Positions 8,095 to 16,739 of a DNA stretch of 64,000 bases are shown here, one piece after another. The translations under genes were made by a program, and so were the position numbers. The notes below the pieces were generated by a model. It had not been told where the DNA came from. It made no database searches and was given only the letters and a program-made list of their open reading frames with translations. The stretch's first letter is position 1; every line of letters begins with the position of its first letter. Source of the stretch: RGIG1681 sp017467625 (GTDB lineage Bacteria; Bacillota; Clostridia; Christensenellales; UBA1242); the NCBI GenBank assembly GCA_017467625.1, contig JAFUSN010000001.1, forward strand, positions 22,663 through 86,662. The letters are read 5' to 3'.

Positions 8095-9056
8095 TTAACT
8101 TTTACCTCCGCAAGTTTAAATAAAATACTATCAACAACAATCACTTCGTTTGCATTTGCATACAATTCTTTTTTAAGTTTATTGCATTCATCAGTAAGAA
8201 TCGTTACACCAGCAAGTGACAATGTGGTTGCAATAAGTTTAAGTTTTGGAAGAATATTTTTAAGATTAACACACTCCTCTTTTCCTGCTAAAATCAAATT
8301 TAAATCGCGAAAAATTAGGAGTAAAATATCCAAAAATTCATTTTTATCAACATTTTTTGCAGTAAATTTATTTGAAAAATTCAAAACATCTTTGCTTCCA
8401 TTGATTTGCCCAACACACGCAACAACGTTTTCAAAAAAGTCTAAAAATCCTTTTTCTTTTGCAAGTTTTTCTGCAAAAAGTCCATTTCCATTTGAAAGGT
8501 TTGCGCACACTTCTGCATTAACAAATTCAGTTCCTGAGTTTGTTAAAAGTTTAATCAAATCATCAACTTGAAGTTCGTCTAAATCAACTCTTTTAACTCT
8601 AGATAATAGTGTTGGCAAAAGTCTGTTAATTGAAGTTGCATTAAAAACAAAAATTGTGTTTTTGGGTGGTTCTTCAATGGTTTTTAAAATTGCATTTTGA
8701 ACCGATTCATTCATATCTTCAGCATGAGAAATAACATAAACCTTTTTGTCTGCTTCAAATGGTGACACACTTGAACTTTCAATAATTTGCCTTGCAACTT
8801 CAACCACAAGCTTCTCGTCTTCACCAAAAAACATTACGTCTGGATGAACTTTTTTGTGAATGCGGCTAATTGTATTAAATTCATCAGCCCCACCATTAAG
8901 CATTAAGTCACAAACAAATTTTTCTGAAAATTGTGACAAATAATTTCTGTCTGCACTAACAAAAAGATAGGCATGTGAACACCTATTAACAGCAATATCT
9001 TTCTTAACGATTTCATAAGCTCTTGATTTTTCAATTAGTTCACTGTAGTCAAGCAT
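8073..9056 (-). CDS. holB: DNA polymerase III delta-prime subunit
   Basis: A 327-residue clamp-loader subunit. It shows the HolB pattern CSHAYLF near the N-terminus, ILKTIEEPPKNTIFVFNA, and the sensor/arginine-finger region LLPTLLSRVKRVD. Walker A is not intact, as expected for delta-prime, which does not hydrolyse ATP. It loads the beta clamp together with DnaX and delta. It overlaps ricT, and a GGGAG ribosome site precedes the ATG at 9056. C-terminal similarity is weak, as is usual in Bacillota. Confidence 0.9.
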   Translation of the reverse strand: MLDYSELIEKSRAYEIVKKDIAVNRCSHAYLFVSADRNYLSQFSEKFVCDLMLNGGADEFNTISRIHKKVHPDVMFFGEDEKLVVEVARQIIESSSVSPFEADKKVYVISHAEDMNESVQNAILKTIEEPPKNTIFVFNATSINRLLPTLLSRVKRVDLDELQVDDLIKLLTNSGTEFVNAEVCANLSNGNGLFAEKLAKEKGFLDFFENVVACVGQINGSKDVLNFSNKFTAKNVDKNEFLDILLLIFRDLNLILAGKEECVNLKNILPKLKLIATTLSLAGVTILTDECNKLKKELYANANEVIVVDSILFKLAEVKVKCKRSLL

Positions 9057-9116
9057 AATTTCTCCCTATTTATCACTTTAAACATTTTTAGCTTTAAAGT
9101 CAAGAAATATCGTTTT

Positions 9117-9150
9117 GAAAAAAAGAGCAGGACAATTTTGTCCAGCTCTT
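9117..9150 (-). terminator. Intrinsic terminator after greA
   Basis: AAGAGC-A-GGACA pairs with TGTCC-A-GCTCTT (one A-A mismatch). On the minus strand it is followed by a run of seven T. It overlaps the last base pairs of greA. Confidence 0.88.
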
Positions 9151-9619
9151 ATTTTGTTATTTTAACAATTTTCATTCTAACTTCTCCGCCTGGTGACATA
9201 AATGAAAATGTTTCTCCAACCTTTTTGTCAAGCATTGCCTTGCCAAGTGGTGATTCGTTTGAAATATAATTTTTATCAGGATCACTTTCAATAACACCAA
9301 CAAGTTTATATGTTTCTTCTTCGTTAAAATCCAAATCCAAAACAGTTACAAAATTTCCAACTGTTGCAGTGTCATTTTTAACATCTTTATTTTCAATAAT
9401 TTTTGCCTTTCTAAGGGTTTCCTCAATGTTTAAAATTTCTGTTTCAAGAATTGTTTGCTCTTTTTTTGCTGCATCATATTCTGAATTTTCGCTCAAATCA
9501 CCAAAATCACGAGCAATTTTCAATTTTTCAAGAACTTCTGGTCTTTTAACATTTTTCAAAAATTTAAGTCTTTCCTCTTTTTCAAGTTTACCTTCAGCGG
9601 TAATATAAATATCAGCCAT
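9149..9619 (-). CDS. greA: Transcription elongation factor GreA
   Basis: A 156-residue GreA of usual length. It has an N-terminal coiled coil with the family signature ARDFGDLSENSEYDAAKKEQ (about 37-56), whose acidic tip residues enter the RNA polymerase secondary channel and stimulate cleavage of backtracked RNA. The C-terminal FKBP-like domain holds SPLGKAMLDKKVGE. It is a single gene with a strong promoter and a terminator. A divergent paralogue lies at 34464-34967. Confidence 0.96.
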   Translation of the reverse strand: MADIYITAEGKLEKEERLKFLKNVKRPEVLEKLKIARDFGDLSENSEYDAAKKEQTILETEILNIEETLRKAKIIENKDVKNDTATVGNFVTVLDLDFNEEETYKLVGVIESDPDKNYISNESPLGKAMLDKKVGETFSFMSPGGEVRMKIVKITK

Positions 9620-9667
9620 AGTTGCCTCCCCTTTTGCCTAAATAACTCAGTGTCATTATGCTAATGA

Positions 9668-9696
9668 ATTATATACTAATCATCATTTTTTGTCAA
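9668..9696 (-). promoter_or_regulatory. Strong sigma-A promoter for greA
   Basis: A consensus promoter on the minus strand: TTGACA, 17 bp, TATAAT, with the start site about 40 bp before the ATG at 9619. Confidence 0.88.
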
Positions 9697-9716
9697 TAAG
9701 ATTTTTTTCCATTTAC

Positions 9717-9745
9717 TTGATTATTTTTAATGCGTTTGTTATCAT
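9717..9745 (+). promoter_or_regulatory. Sigma-A type promoter for the gene at 9764
   Basis: TTGATT, 17 bp spacer, TATCAT, followed by GAGGT and the ATG at 9764. The start site would leave a very short leader of about 12 bases. Confidence 0.6.
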
Positions 9746-9763
9746 ATTTTTGAGGTAAAAATA

Positions 9764-10030
9764 ATGTTAAGAATTTGGGCAAGAACCATGCAAGATGGAA
9801 AGATAACAAGATCATATATATATGAAAGTATTGATAAGTTTGAAGAAGATAAATTCTATCTTCATGTTCAAAAAATCTGTGCAGCATTAGATATTCCAAC
9901 TCCTGCAATATTAAAAAGCCACATAAATAATTATGTGGACTTTAATAACGCTGTTTTTTTGCCAAGAGATTTTGTTGAATCAATTGATTTTGAAAAGTTT
10001 ATTTTGGAAAACGCAACACTTAATAAGTAA
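9764..10030 (+). CDS. Small conserved-type hypothetical protein
   Basis: An 88-residue soluble protein starting MLRIWARTMQDGKITRSYIY, with GAGGT seven bases before the ATG. The start (strand, then D-G-K-I) and a central HVQKICAALDIPTPAIL helix resemble small Clostridia proteins of unknown function; I cannot name a family with certainty. It has its own promoter and its last 11 bases overlap the convergent Rho-like gene. No catalytic motif is visible. Confidence 0.7.
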   Translation: MLRIWARTMQDGKITRSYIYESIDKFEEDKFYLHVQKICAALDIPTPAILKSHINNYVDFNNAVFLPRDFVESIDFEKFILENATLNK

Positions 10031-11021
10031 CTTCTTCCAAAATCAAAAATTCAACAATTGCATTTCCAAGCTTAAGTGATTTTTCTTTTACTGAAGATAA
10101 ATATTTAACAAGCCTCTCTTTAATTCCAGATTCAAGACCATCAATTTGATTCTTAAAATTTTTAAAATCATCAAACACAATAAGCAAATCACGGCTTTCA
10201 AAAATTGCTTTTTCACAAATGTTTACAAAGGAAATTATTTTTTTGTAAACATTTTTTTCATTTTCATCATAAACAACACATTTTGCATTTTCATAAGCAA
10301 AATCTGAGTTTGCATAAATTGCAATTTCAAGATTTTGTGATTGTGCTTTTTCAATCAAATTTTTAATTTCTTTATTAATTTCATCTTTTGTACGTAAATA
10401 AAAAGGGTTGGTTTTTCCTCGCTTAATGTTTTCATTTTCAATTTTGAGAGATTCAAAATTATTTTTTAAAAGTTTTCCATTAATTGACAAAACTTTAAAT
10501 GCCCCGTCAGTTATAACAACCTCAACAACATCTTTTTCATCAAGCCCAAGCCGTTCCACTTGTTTTTGTGTTAATTCAATGTCGTCATTTGATTCAATAA
10601 ATTCATATTTTCTCAAATAACATTTATTGTCTTGTTTAACAAGTGTTCGAATATCAATTTTTTCATTTGATAAATACTCTTCTGTTGGGCTAGACAGTTT
10701 TGTTGAATTTAAATTAAAAAGTCCCTTACCAAATTCTTGAATAAAATCTTCTTTCTCTTTGTTTTTACCAAGTTTTTTCATAATTCCATCAATATCAACT
10801 TCTTGATTAGATGGCCGCCCAACAGAACTTTGCCGAACAATATTAGATTTTCCATAAAGAACTTTCAAAATTGCTTCAATTAAATCATCTTTTTTAAGTG
10901 ATGTTGGTGAAGACACACCCAAACTCCAACCAAGTCCACGAAGTTCCTTGATTGTAAGAGGAGCAAGGGTTTTTTCATTAACCAAGTCCTTATCAAAAAT
11001 TTTATTACTTTGCTTTTGCAT
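10020..11021 (-). CDS. Rho-like protein lacking Walker A (degenerate Rho paralogue)
   Basis: A 333-residue protein with the domain order of termination factor Rho. Residues 19-55 resemble the Rho N-terminal domain (LTIKELRGLGWSLGV, then KKDDLIEAIL). Residues about 117-185 resemble the Rho RNA-binding cold-shock domain (NDDIELTQKQVERLGLDEKD). Residues 230-290 resemble the Walker B half of the ATPase, with YDE at 251-253 and RDLLIVFDD at 277-285. The Walker A segment GQRGLIVAPPKAGKT is absent and the protein is about 90 residues shorter than Rho. The start at 11021 has GGAGG upstream. RNA binding without ATP-driven translocation is an inference. Confidence 0.6.
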   Translation of the reverse strand: MQKQSNKIFDKDLVNEKTLAPLTIKELRGLGWSLGVSSPTSLKKDDLIEAILKVLYGKSNIVRQSSVGRPSNQEVDIDGIMKKLGKNKEKEDFIQEFGKGLFNLNSTKLSSPTEEYLSNEKIDIRTLVKQDNKCYLRKYEFIESNDDIELTQKQVERLGLDEKDVVEVVITDGAFKVLSINGKLLKNNFESLKIENENIKRGKTNPFYLRTKDEINKEIKNLIEKAQSQNLEIAIYANSDFAYENAKCVVYDENEKNVYKKIISFVNICEKAIFESRDLLIVFDDFKNFKNQIDGLESGIKERLVKYLSSVKEKSLKLGNAIVEFLILEEVTY

Positions 11022-11077
11022 TAATGCCTCCATTACTCATTTGTATTTTAACATAAACACATTTTGCTTGCAACCTT

Positions 11078-12544
11078 TTAAAATAGGTTTATAGGTGAAT
11101 AAACATACACCTTTTCACCAGCATCAAAAACTTCTCTCTCTTCATTTTGTTTCTCAACAATTTCTGGGCGAACTCCAATTGCCTTTGCAACATCAAATGA
11201 ATTTTCACCTGTTTTGGCAACATACACTTTTATTCCGGAATCAGCATTCTCCCTTTCGCTTGAAATTTCATAAGAATTTACATATTTTTCATAATTTTTT
11301 CTATTTTTTGCAAATTTAATTTGCATTTTTGCAGAAATATCTAAAAATTTTCCAGAGCGAAGTTTAAATTCAAAATTATTAACCACAACTTGCTCTAAAG
11401 TTAAATCTTCTAATTCGCCAATTTCTTCTTCAAAACAAACAGGAACTTCAATATTTTTTGAATGAATTTCATTTTCAAGCAGGAAATAAACATTAAATTT
11501 TAAATTTCCTTGAATTTGAGCTTTTCCAGAATCAAAAGTTACTGTATCCACAACATAGTTTGTGCAAAATACATCATTTAATTCATCAAATGCAAATAAA
11601 TCCAAAACATCAACTTCGGTTTCAATTGTTTTTTCAAAATTTTCGCAACTAATATATTCCGTTGTTTCAGCAAATTTGTAAGCGGTGTTTAAAACATTTT
11701 TTGTTGAAAACAAATCTTCAACAAGAGTTATCATTTCTTGCCTATAAGCATATGCATTAACGCTTAAATTAAATGCAAGCGTTCCAGCAATCCCGGTTTC
11801 TGTTTTTTCAGCATTTGGTAGTGTTGAAACAATCACCAAATTCGCTTCTGCACTATCACCTGGCAAAACACCCTGTGCATCAATTTCCTGTCTAAACTCA
11901 ACCACCTCTCTTTTTGTTTTAACACCAGTTTCAATTTTTTCTAAAATTTCTGCAAAAATCTTTCCAGAAACAATAATTTTGTCAACAGTTGCCACTGTTT
12001 CTTCTAAAAATAGAGTTGAATTAACATCAATAATTTCAGTTGCATTTTCGTCTGCAAATTCACTTGAAATCATAAAGTTATCATGAACAAAATTTACAAG
12101 TTTATTGCATTCTTTTTCTTTAGTTTTAAAAACCAAATCGTCGCTGCCAAAATCAATTTCAGACAAATAGCTGTAAGTTCCACAAACAGCTGTTTTAATT
12201 TCAACACTAATTGAAATTTCATTGTTTAAATGAGAATATGATAAAACTTTCACGCTTTCAATCGCTGACAAGTTTTCAAGGCTAAATCCAACTTGTTTTT
12301 TATCTGCAAAATCACTTTCTGCATTAAGCATTAAAACTTCACCATTTGCATTCACAAAGCAAACAGATGTTTTAACTTTCCCATCAACAAAAATTCCATC
12401 AGCTGAAGATTGCGCGTTGGTTGCAAAAGCCTCAGCGCGAACGCTTAAAATTTCCTTAATTTCATTTTCAGAAACAATTTTAACATTGGTAACCACTTCC
12501 CCTAATTCAACTTTCTTTTTTGAAAATAGATTTAAATTTTCCAT
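11078..12544 (-). CDS. SPOCS (DUF3794)-LysM protein, SipL/spore coat type
   Basis: A 488-residue protein with an N-terminal segment and repeated SPOCS (DUF3794) domains, whose strands (VDKIIVSGKI, PGDSAEANLV) recur through the middle. A LysM domain at about 437-488 (YVAKTGENSFDVAKAIGVRP) ends the protein. The same architecture occurs in C. difficile SipL, which tethers SpoIVA to the forespore during coat assembly. It may be SipL or a relative. There is no signal peptide, consistent with a mother-cell cytoplasmic role. GGGGG precedes the ATG and a sigma-E-like promoter is upstream. Confidence 0.8.
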   Translation of the reverse strand: MENLNLFSKKKVELGEVVTNVKIVSENEIKEILSVRAEAFATNAQSSADGIFVDGKVKTSVCFVNANGEVLMLNAESDFADKKQVGFSLENLSAIESVKVLSYSHLNNEISISVEIKTAVCGTYSYLSEIDFGSDDLVFKTKEKECNKLVNFVHDNFMISSEFADENATEIIDVNSTLFLEETVATVDKIIVSGKIFAEILEKIETGVKTKREVVEFRQEIDAQGVLPGDSAEANLVIVSTLPNAEKTETGIAGTLAFNLSVNAYAYRQEMITLVEDLFSTKNVLNTAYKFAETTEYISCENFEKTIETEVDVLDLFAFDELNDVFCTNYVVDTVTFDSGKAQIQGNLKFNVYFLLENEIHSKNIEVPVCFEEEIGELEDLTLEQVVVNNFEFKLRSGKFLDISAKMQIKFAKNRKNYEKYVNSYEISSERENADSGIKVYVAKTGENSFDVAKAIGVRPEIVEKQNEEREVFDAGEKVYVYSPINLF

Positions 12545-12564
12545 AAATTTCCCCCACTAGCACA

Positions 12565-12593
12565 AGTTTACGATGTTGCCACTTAAAATATTA
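12565..12593 (-). promoter_or_regulatory. Candidate sigma-E promoter for the SPOCS-LysM gene
   Basis: On the minus strand TAATATT fits KMATATT and, after 14 bp, CGTAAACT partly fits CATACANT (five of seven defined positions). The geometry equals that upstream of spmA. An inverted repeat CCACTT-N12-AAGTGG (12579-12602) overlaps it. Confidence 0.4.
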
Positions 12594-12646
12594 CAAAAGT
12601 GGAATAATTTTTTATGTGTTGGAAAAAATTACTGCAGGGGGAAATA

Positions 12647-12889
12647 ATGAGAAAAGTAAATTCAAATGTAAACACAGTAATCGAAGAAATTGAAAAATTA
12701 AAGGGTGCGTGCATTTCAATGCAAATAAATAAAGGTAGGCGCAAACAAGAAAAGTACCAAGGAATAATTGAAAATGTTTATCCCAGCATTTTCACTGTAA
12801 ATATTGGCGAAGGAAAAAATCCTCTGTCTTATTCATACACAGAGGTTTTGTGTGGTGATGTTGAAATAAATGAATTAAAAATCAATTAA
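12647..12889 (+). CDS. veg: Veg family protein
   Basis: An 80-residue protein matching Veg (DUF1021) of Bacillota: VIEEIEKLKGACISMQINKG, then GRRKQ and the YPSIFTVNI strand that belong to a small SH3-like barrel. B. subtilis Veg is highly expressed in vegetative cells and stimulates biofilm matrix genes. The ATG at 12647 has AGGGGG upstream; an upstream in-frame ATG at 12614 lacks one. Veg lies near rsmA in B. subtilis and is in the same genome quarter here. It shares a terminator with the convergent zinc-ribbon gene. Confidence 0.93.
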   Translation: MRKVNSNVNTVIEEIEKLKGACISMQINKGRRKQEKYQGIIENVYPSIFTVNIGEGKNPLSYSYTEVLCGDVEINELKIN

Positions 12890-12890
12890 A

Positions 12891-12915
12891 AAAAGAGCAA
12901 TAAAACTGCTCTTTT
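12891..12915. terminator. Bidirectional terminator between veg and the zinc-ribbon gene
   Basis: AAAAGAGCA and TGCTCTTTT form a nine-pair stem with A/T runs on both sides. Confidence 0.85.
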
Positions 12916-13474
12916 ATTTTTTCTTTTTTGAAAGGAAGTCTTCTTCTTCATCATCGTCATCGTATTCATCATCTTCTTCTTCGTCTTCTTCAAGACCTTC
13001 CAAACTAACTTCTTCAAATTCATTATCTTCAGACTGAGTTTCTTCTTCCTCTTCTTCCTCTTCTTCACCTTCAAATTCTAATGGTGATTCATCATCAAGA
13101 TCACTTTCAATTTTAAATGGATCATCTTCCACTTCTTCATCAAAATGTTCTTCATATTCTTCATCTTCACCATCAAGATCAGTTGAGGCAGAAACAAGCG
13201 ATTCTCTTGAATCGTCTTCATCTTTATCATCAGCATTATTGATGACATTACCAAATCTTTTTGCTCGGCATTCATCACACATTGACTCATCCGGCTTAAT
13301 GTAGTTTTGACCACAAACTGGGCAAATCTCCATATCTTCAATATCAAGAAGTTCCTCAGCCTCCTCAGCTTCGGACCTGTGTTTCATTTCTTTTTTGCAA
13401 ACTTCGCAGTAATCTTCACCTTCTAAAATATAATTAAGATCACATCTTGGACATTTTACATATTTTTTTGCCAT
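12914..13474 (-). CDS. Zinc-ribbon protein with long acidic tail
   Basis: A 186-residue protein. Residues 1-72 hold two zinc ribbons with Cys pairs C8/C11 and C23/C26, then C51/C54 and C66/C69. From about residue 83 to the end it is an extremely acidic, disordered tail rich in Asp and Glu, closing with Lys-Lys-Lys-Lys. The N-terminal MAKKYVKCPRCDLNYILEGE form is familiar from Clostridia proteins of unknown function. The tail could mimic nucleic acid or bind basic proteins, but this is inference. It is a single gene. Confidence 0.75.
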   Translation of the reverse strand: MAKKYVKCPRCDLNYILEGEDYCEVCKKEMKHRSEAEEAEELLDIEDMEICPVCGQNYIKPDESMCDECRAKRFGNVINNADDKDEDDSRESLVSASTDLDGEDEEYEEHFDEEVEDDPFKIESDLDDESPLEFEGEEEEEEEEETQSEDNEFEEVSLEGLEEDEEEDDEYDDDDEEEDFLSKKKK

Positions 13475-13613
13475 TAATTTTGTCTCCCTAAGTAATATGC
13501 CATATAGTATACCAATTTTTGTAATTTGTAAACTACTTTTAAAAATTTTTCTATAATATTTTATTCAAGTTTCAATAAAATATACAACATTTATATTTTT
13601 GTTTTTTTTGCAC

Positions 13614-13643
13614 AAAAAAAAGCGTGTTTTTTACGCTTTTTTT
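13614..13643 (-). terminator. Intrinsic terminator after acpP
   Basis: AAAAAAAGCGT and ACGCTTTTTTT pair around a T-rich loop, with a T run on the minus strand. Confidence 0.82.
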
Positions 13644-13646
13644 ATC

Positions 13647-13877
13647 CTATTTCTTATGTGTATCAATAAATGTCACAATATCTTTAATTGTCTTGATTTG
13701 TGGAATTGCATCATCAGGAATTGAAATTCCAAATTCATCTTCAAGAGCCATTAAGATTTCAACTAAATCAAGTGAGTCTGCACCAAGTTCCTCAGCAATG
13801 TTTGTTTCATCTTTGAGTTTTGCAACATCAGTTGAAAGTTGATTTGCGATAATTGACTTAACTTTATCAATAGTCAT
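13647..13877 (-). CDS. acpP: Acyl carrier protein
   Basis: A 76-residue acyl carrier protein. The phosphopantetheine attachment serine is S35 in LGADSLDLVE, followed by the acidic helix II (ILMALEDEFGISIPDD) that docks to fatty acid synthesis enzymes. It carries growing acyl chains on a thioester in the cytoplasm. Here it stands alone with its own promoter and terminator, away from plsX/fab genes, so whether it is the main fatty-acid carrier cannot be told from this window. Confidence 0.95.
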   Translation of the reverse strand: MTIDKVKSIIANQLSTDVAKLKDETNIAEELGADSLDLVEILMALEDEFGISIPDDAIPQIKTIKDIVTFIDTHKK

Positions 13878-13903
13878 AAATTATGTCCTCCATCACTAAC
13901 AAT

Positions 13904-13932
13904 ATAATACCATATCATAATAAATTTTGCAA
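13904..13932 (-). promoter_or_regulatory. Sigma-A type promoter for acpP
   Basis: TTGCAA, 17 bp, TATTAT on the minus strand, about 27 bp before the ATG. Confidence 0.7.
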
Positions 13933-13946
13933 CAAAATATTATAGA

Positions 13947-15278
13947 TTAACTTGCTGGTCTTTCATCAACATCAAGTGTTGAATAAACAGCCGTTCCAAC
14001 ATTAAATGTAATTTCCTTATCTGTTGCACCATTGTCAATATTTCCTAAAAGGCCACGCTTAATGTTAAATGTTATGTTTGAACCTGGTTTAACATTAAAT
14101 GCAACATCATCATATGAATATTTGTTAAACATTGTGCATGTATGCCTAACATTTGATTTATCTGTGTATGTGAATGAAACAATCATATCTCCAACCTGAA
14201 GTTTTCCAGATGCTGGAGAAGCTGAATTGATGTAATCCACACAAACGGTATATTTTGAAATTGTTTTTCCAGTTGTATCATCAACAAACTGTTCAACTCC
14301 GTGCGAAGCATTGTGTGAAAACACAAGCCCAAGGTTTGCACATCTAGGGGTTCCATTGTTTTCAATTATACTATTTCCAATTGAAACTGCCATGTTGCTT
14401 GGAATTGCAAATGCGGTTCCAAGAACCGTTACTGTTGAGCCTCCATTTTTTGTTGTGTGCTTTTTTGCATTAACAATTCCAACGAGCTGACCTTTTGTGT
14501 TAAATAGTCCACCTCCGGAATTTCCCGGGTTAATGTCAGCACTAGTTTGAATAACTCGAAGTGATTTTGTGTTTGTTGTTTCAGTTACAACAAGTGAATT
14601 AAGTTTTGAAACTAAACCAGAAGTAATTGACATTCCCGCTCCAAGCGAGTTTCCAACTGCAAAAACTCCCTCACCCTCTTCAAGGTATGTACTATCAAAA
14701 ACTTCAACAGCAGTACAACCGTCAAATTCATCAATTTCCGTTGTCTTTACCACTGCAATATCATATCTTTTTGAATGTCCAACAAATGTTGCCTTAACAG
14801 GTTTAAGTGAACTTGGAGCCATTAAATAAACTCTGTCTTGATAAGAATCAACAACATGATAACAGGTTAAAATGTAAACTTCAGAATTGGTTTTCTTTAA
14901 AATCACACCTGAACCGCTGCTATATCCTCCACCATAAAACTCTTCTTCAGTTGATATTGTTGTTCCAGCTGCAATACTTACAGAACTCCATTTAGCATTT
15001 GAAACAGAATAAGTTGAAACATCACTTGAATCTGGCAAATTGTAAGTGTTGTAATAAACATTTTTTACAACTGAGTTTTTTAAGTAATAAAATGTCATTA
15101 TAACTAATGCAATATTAACAAAAATCAAAACAGCCACAAGAGTTGCTAAAACCTTTACAGTTTTTGGAGAACTTCCACCAACTTGCCTTCTTGAACCACT
15201 AGAATTTCGCGAAATAGGGGTGTCATCATAAGGTATTTTCTTTGTATTTCGTTCTTCCAGTCCATCATAATAACTCAT
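13947..15278 (-). CDS. Membrane-anchored HtrA/DegP-type serine protease
   Basis: A 443-residue protease. A disordered N-terminus is followed by one transmembrane helix at about 42-66, leaving the protease outside the cell. The trypsin-like domain shows the complete triad: H141 (LTCYHVVD), D173 (RYDIAVVK) and S254 (NPGNSGGG). A PDZ-like region follows (about 320-380, SPASGKLQVGDMIVSF), then an extra C-terminal strand region. This fits HtrA proteases, which remove misfolded exported proteins. A secreted unknown protein lies 17 bp upstream and may be a partner or substrate. Confidence 0.9.
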   Translation of the reverse strand: MSYYDGLEERNTKKIPYDDTPISRNSSGSRRQVGGSSPKTVKVLATLVAVLIFVNIALVIMTFYYLKNSVVKNVYYNTYNLPDSSDVSTYSVSNAKWSSVSIAAGTTISTEEEFYGGGYSSGSGVILKKTNSEVYILTCYHVVDSYQDRVYLMAPSSLKPVKATFVGHSKRYDIAVVKTTEIDEFDGCTAVEVFDSTYLEEGEGVFAVGNSLGAGMSITSGLVSKLNSLVVTETTNTKSLRVIQTSADINPGNSGGGLFNTKGQLVGIVNAKKHTTKNGGSTVTVLGTAFAIPSNMAVSIGNSIIENNGTPRCANLGLVFSHNASHGVEQFVDDTTGKTISKYTVCVDYINSASPASGKLQVGDMIVSFTYTDKSNVRHTCTMFNKYSYDDVAFNVKPGSNITFNIKRGLLGNIDNGATDKEITFNVGTAVYSTLDVDERPAS

Positions 15279-15295
15279 GCTCCACCTCCTTAACG

Positions 15296-16732
15296 TTATC
15301 TCACACCCTTATTTTTTTGGTGCCTTACTATTCCGATTATAGCATAAACTAAAAATCCAAGCAAGTATACGCTAGCAATTATAATCAGTAAAACCATATG
15401 AAAATTTAAATTTCCACTACTTTCAACAACAATAAAAGTTGATTCTGAATAAATTTGAGAAGTACTTGAACCAAATTTATGTCCTTTTGCACTAATTGAA
15501 AGTTGCACTGTTCCAGTTTTCACACCATGAACTGTAATATAATAATTTTTACCATTATTTGAAACTTCAGTTAAAACTCCATCTGCACTTGTTTCAATTT
15601 TAATTGGTTCATCAAACTGAAAGTCATTTGAAACTTTAAATAAAATCATTTGGCTTTCACCATTTTTTATTTTAAATTGATTATTTGAAAATGAACCAAT
15701 CCCAAATTCATCAATTGGAATGTCTTTTGACCACTGAAGTCTTGTAACATTTCTAACTATAAATGAATTTAAAACTCTTTCATTCAGTTTAATTAAAATG
15801 TTGAGCCAACCCGTCTTTTCACAAGTATATTGTTTGCCAAATTCAACAGCAAATGGTTTTTCCTGATTAAATGACAGCTTTATATCCCAACTATAATTAG
15901 GTTGTGCATTATTTTTCAAATCAAACTTTGCCACATAAAGTTTTTCAAACAAACCTTCTGCCGAATCAATTGAAAATTTATCTTTAACGTAAAATTGTGC
16001 AAAATTTTTCTCAAATTCTTCAGTAAACTTGAAATAAACATATTTTTGAATTCCAACAACCGCTGATGTCACTAAAAAACTTTTTGCCACATAAACATGG
16101 TAAATTGAAAGTTTGTTAACACCTTCTCTAAATTCGGTTTCTCCTGCGTTGTTCCAAGAAAGTTGAAATTTATTAAAAACGACGCTAGAAAGTTCACCTG
16201 TGATTGATTTTTGCGCATTAACTGTGTTTAATTGCACCAATTTCCAGCCAAAAATGTAAGTTTCATCGCCTCCTTCAGCATTTAAAATCATTGATTTAAA
16301 TGTTGAACCTGAATAAGACCAAGTAATTTTATTGCTTCCATCTCCAACAAGTGAAACCGTTAATCTTCTAACATCTTCACTTGGCACAAAAAGCCAAAAA
16401 TAAATTGAATCTTCTTCTGAAATCGTGAAACCTGAAACACTTAAATTTAAGTTAACATTTCCATCCTCATCTTGAGCCGGAGTTAAAGATGAGCCCGTCA
16501 TCATTTTATCGCCTGCAATATCATATGGATTTTGATTTTGAGTTGCAATAGTTCTCATTTCAGAGCTGAAAGAACTGTAGTTACTGTCAATAATCGTCCT
16601 TTTATTTAAAAGTGAATTTTCATTAAATGGAACAATTTCTGCATTAGCGTTGGTTTTTGGCAACAAAAAGGCTGGCAATGTCATAATTGCACTTAAAATA
16701 ATCATTAAAATTAGTCCAAAAGCCTTTTTCAT
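15296..16732 (-). CDS. Exported protein with C-terminal membrane anchor, unknown
   Basis: A 478-residue protein. An N-terminal signal peptide (about 1-31, ending TNANAE) is followed by a large extracellular beta-rich region and one C-terminal transmembrane helix (about 443-468) with a short basic tail (RHQKNKGVR), so it is a type I membrane protein. The ectodomain has Ig-like strand patterns near its end (KTGTVQLSISAKGHKFG), but no family is recognised. It lies 17 bp upstream of the HtrA-like protease in the same direction, so the two are likely one operon. Confidence 0.7.
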   Translation of the reverse strand: MKKAFGLILMIILSAIMTLPAFLLPKTNANAEIVPFNENSLLNKRTIIDSNYSSFSSEMRTIATQNQNPYDIAGDKMMTGSSLTPAQDEDGNVNLNLSVSGFTISEEDSIYFWLFVPSEDVRRLTVSLVGDGSNKITWSYSGSTFKSMILNAEGGDETYIFGWKLVQLNTVNAQKSITGELSSVVFNKFQLSWNNAGETEFREGVNKLSIYHVYVAKSFLVTSAVVGIQKYVYFKFTEEFEKNFAQFYVKDKFSIDSAEGLFEKLYVAKFDLKNNAQPNYSWDIKLSFNQEKPFAVEFGKQYTCEKTGWLNILIKLNERVLNSFIVRNVTRLQWSKDIPIDEFGIGSFSNNQFKIKNGESQMILFKVSNDFQFDEPIKIETSADGVLTEVSNNGKNYYITVHGVKTGTVQLSISAKGHKFGSSTSQIYSESTFIVVESSGNLNFHMVLLIIIASVYLLGFLVYAIIGIVRHQKNKGVR

Positions 16733-16739
16733 AAAACTC

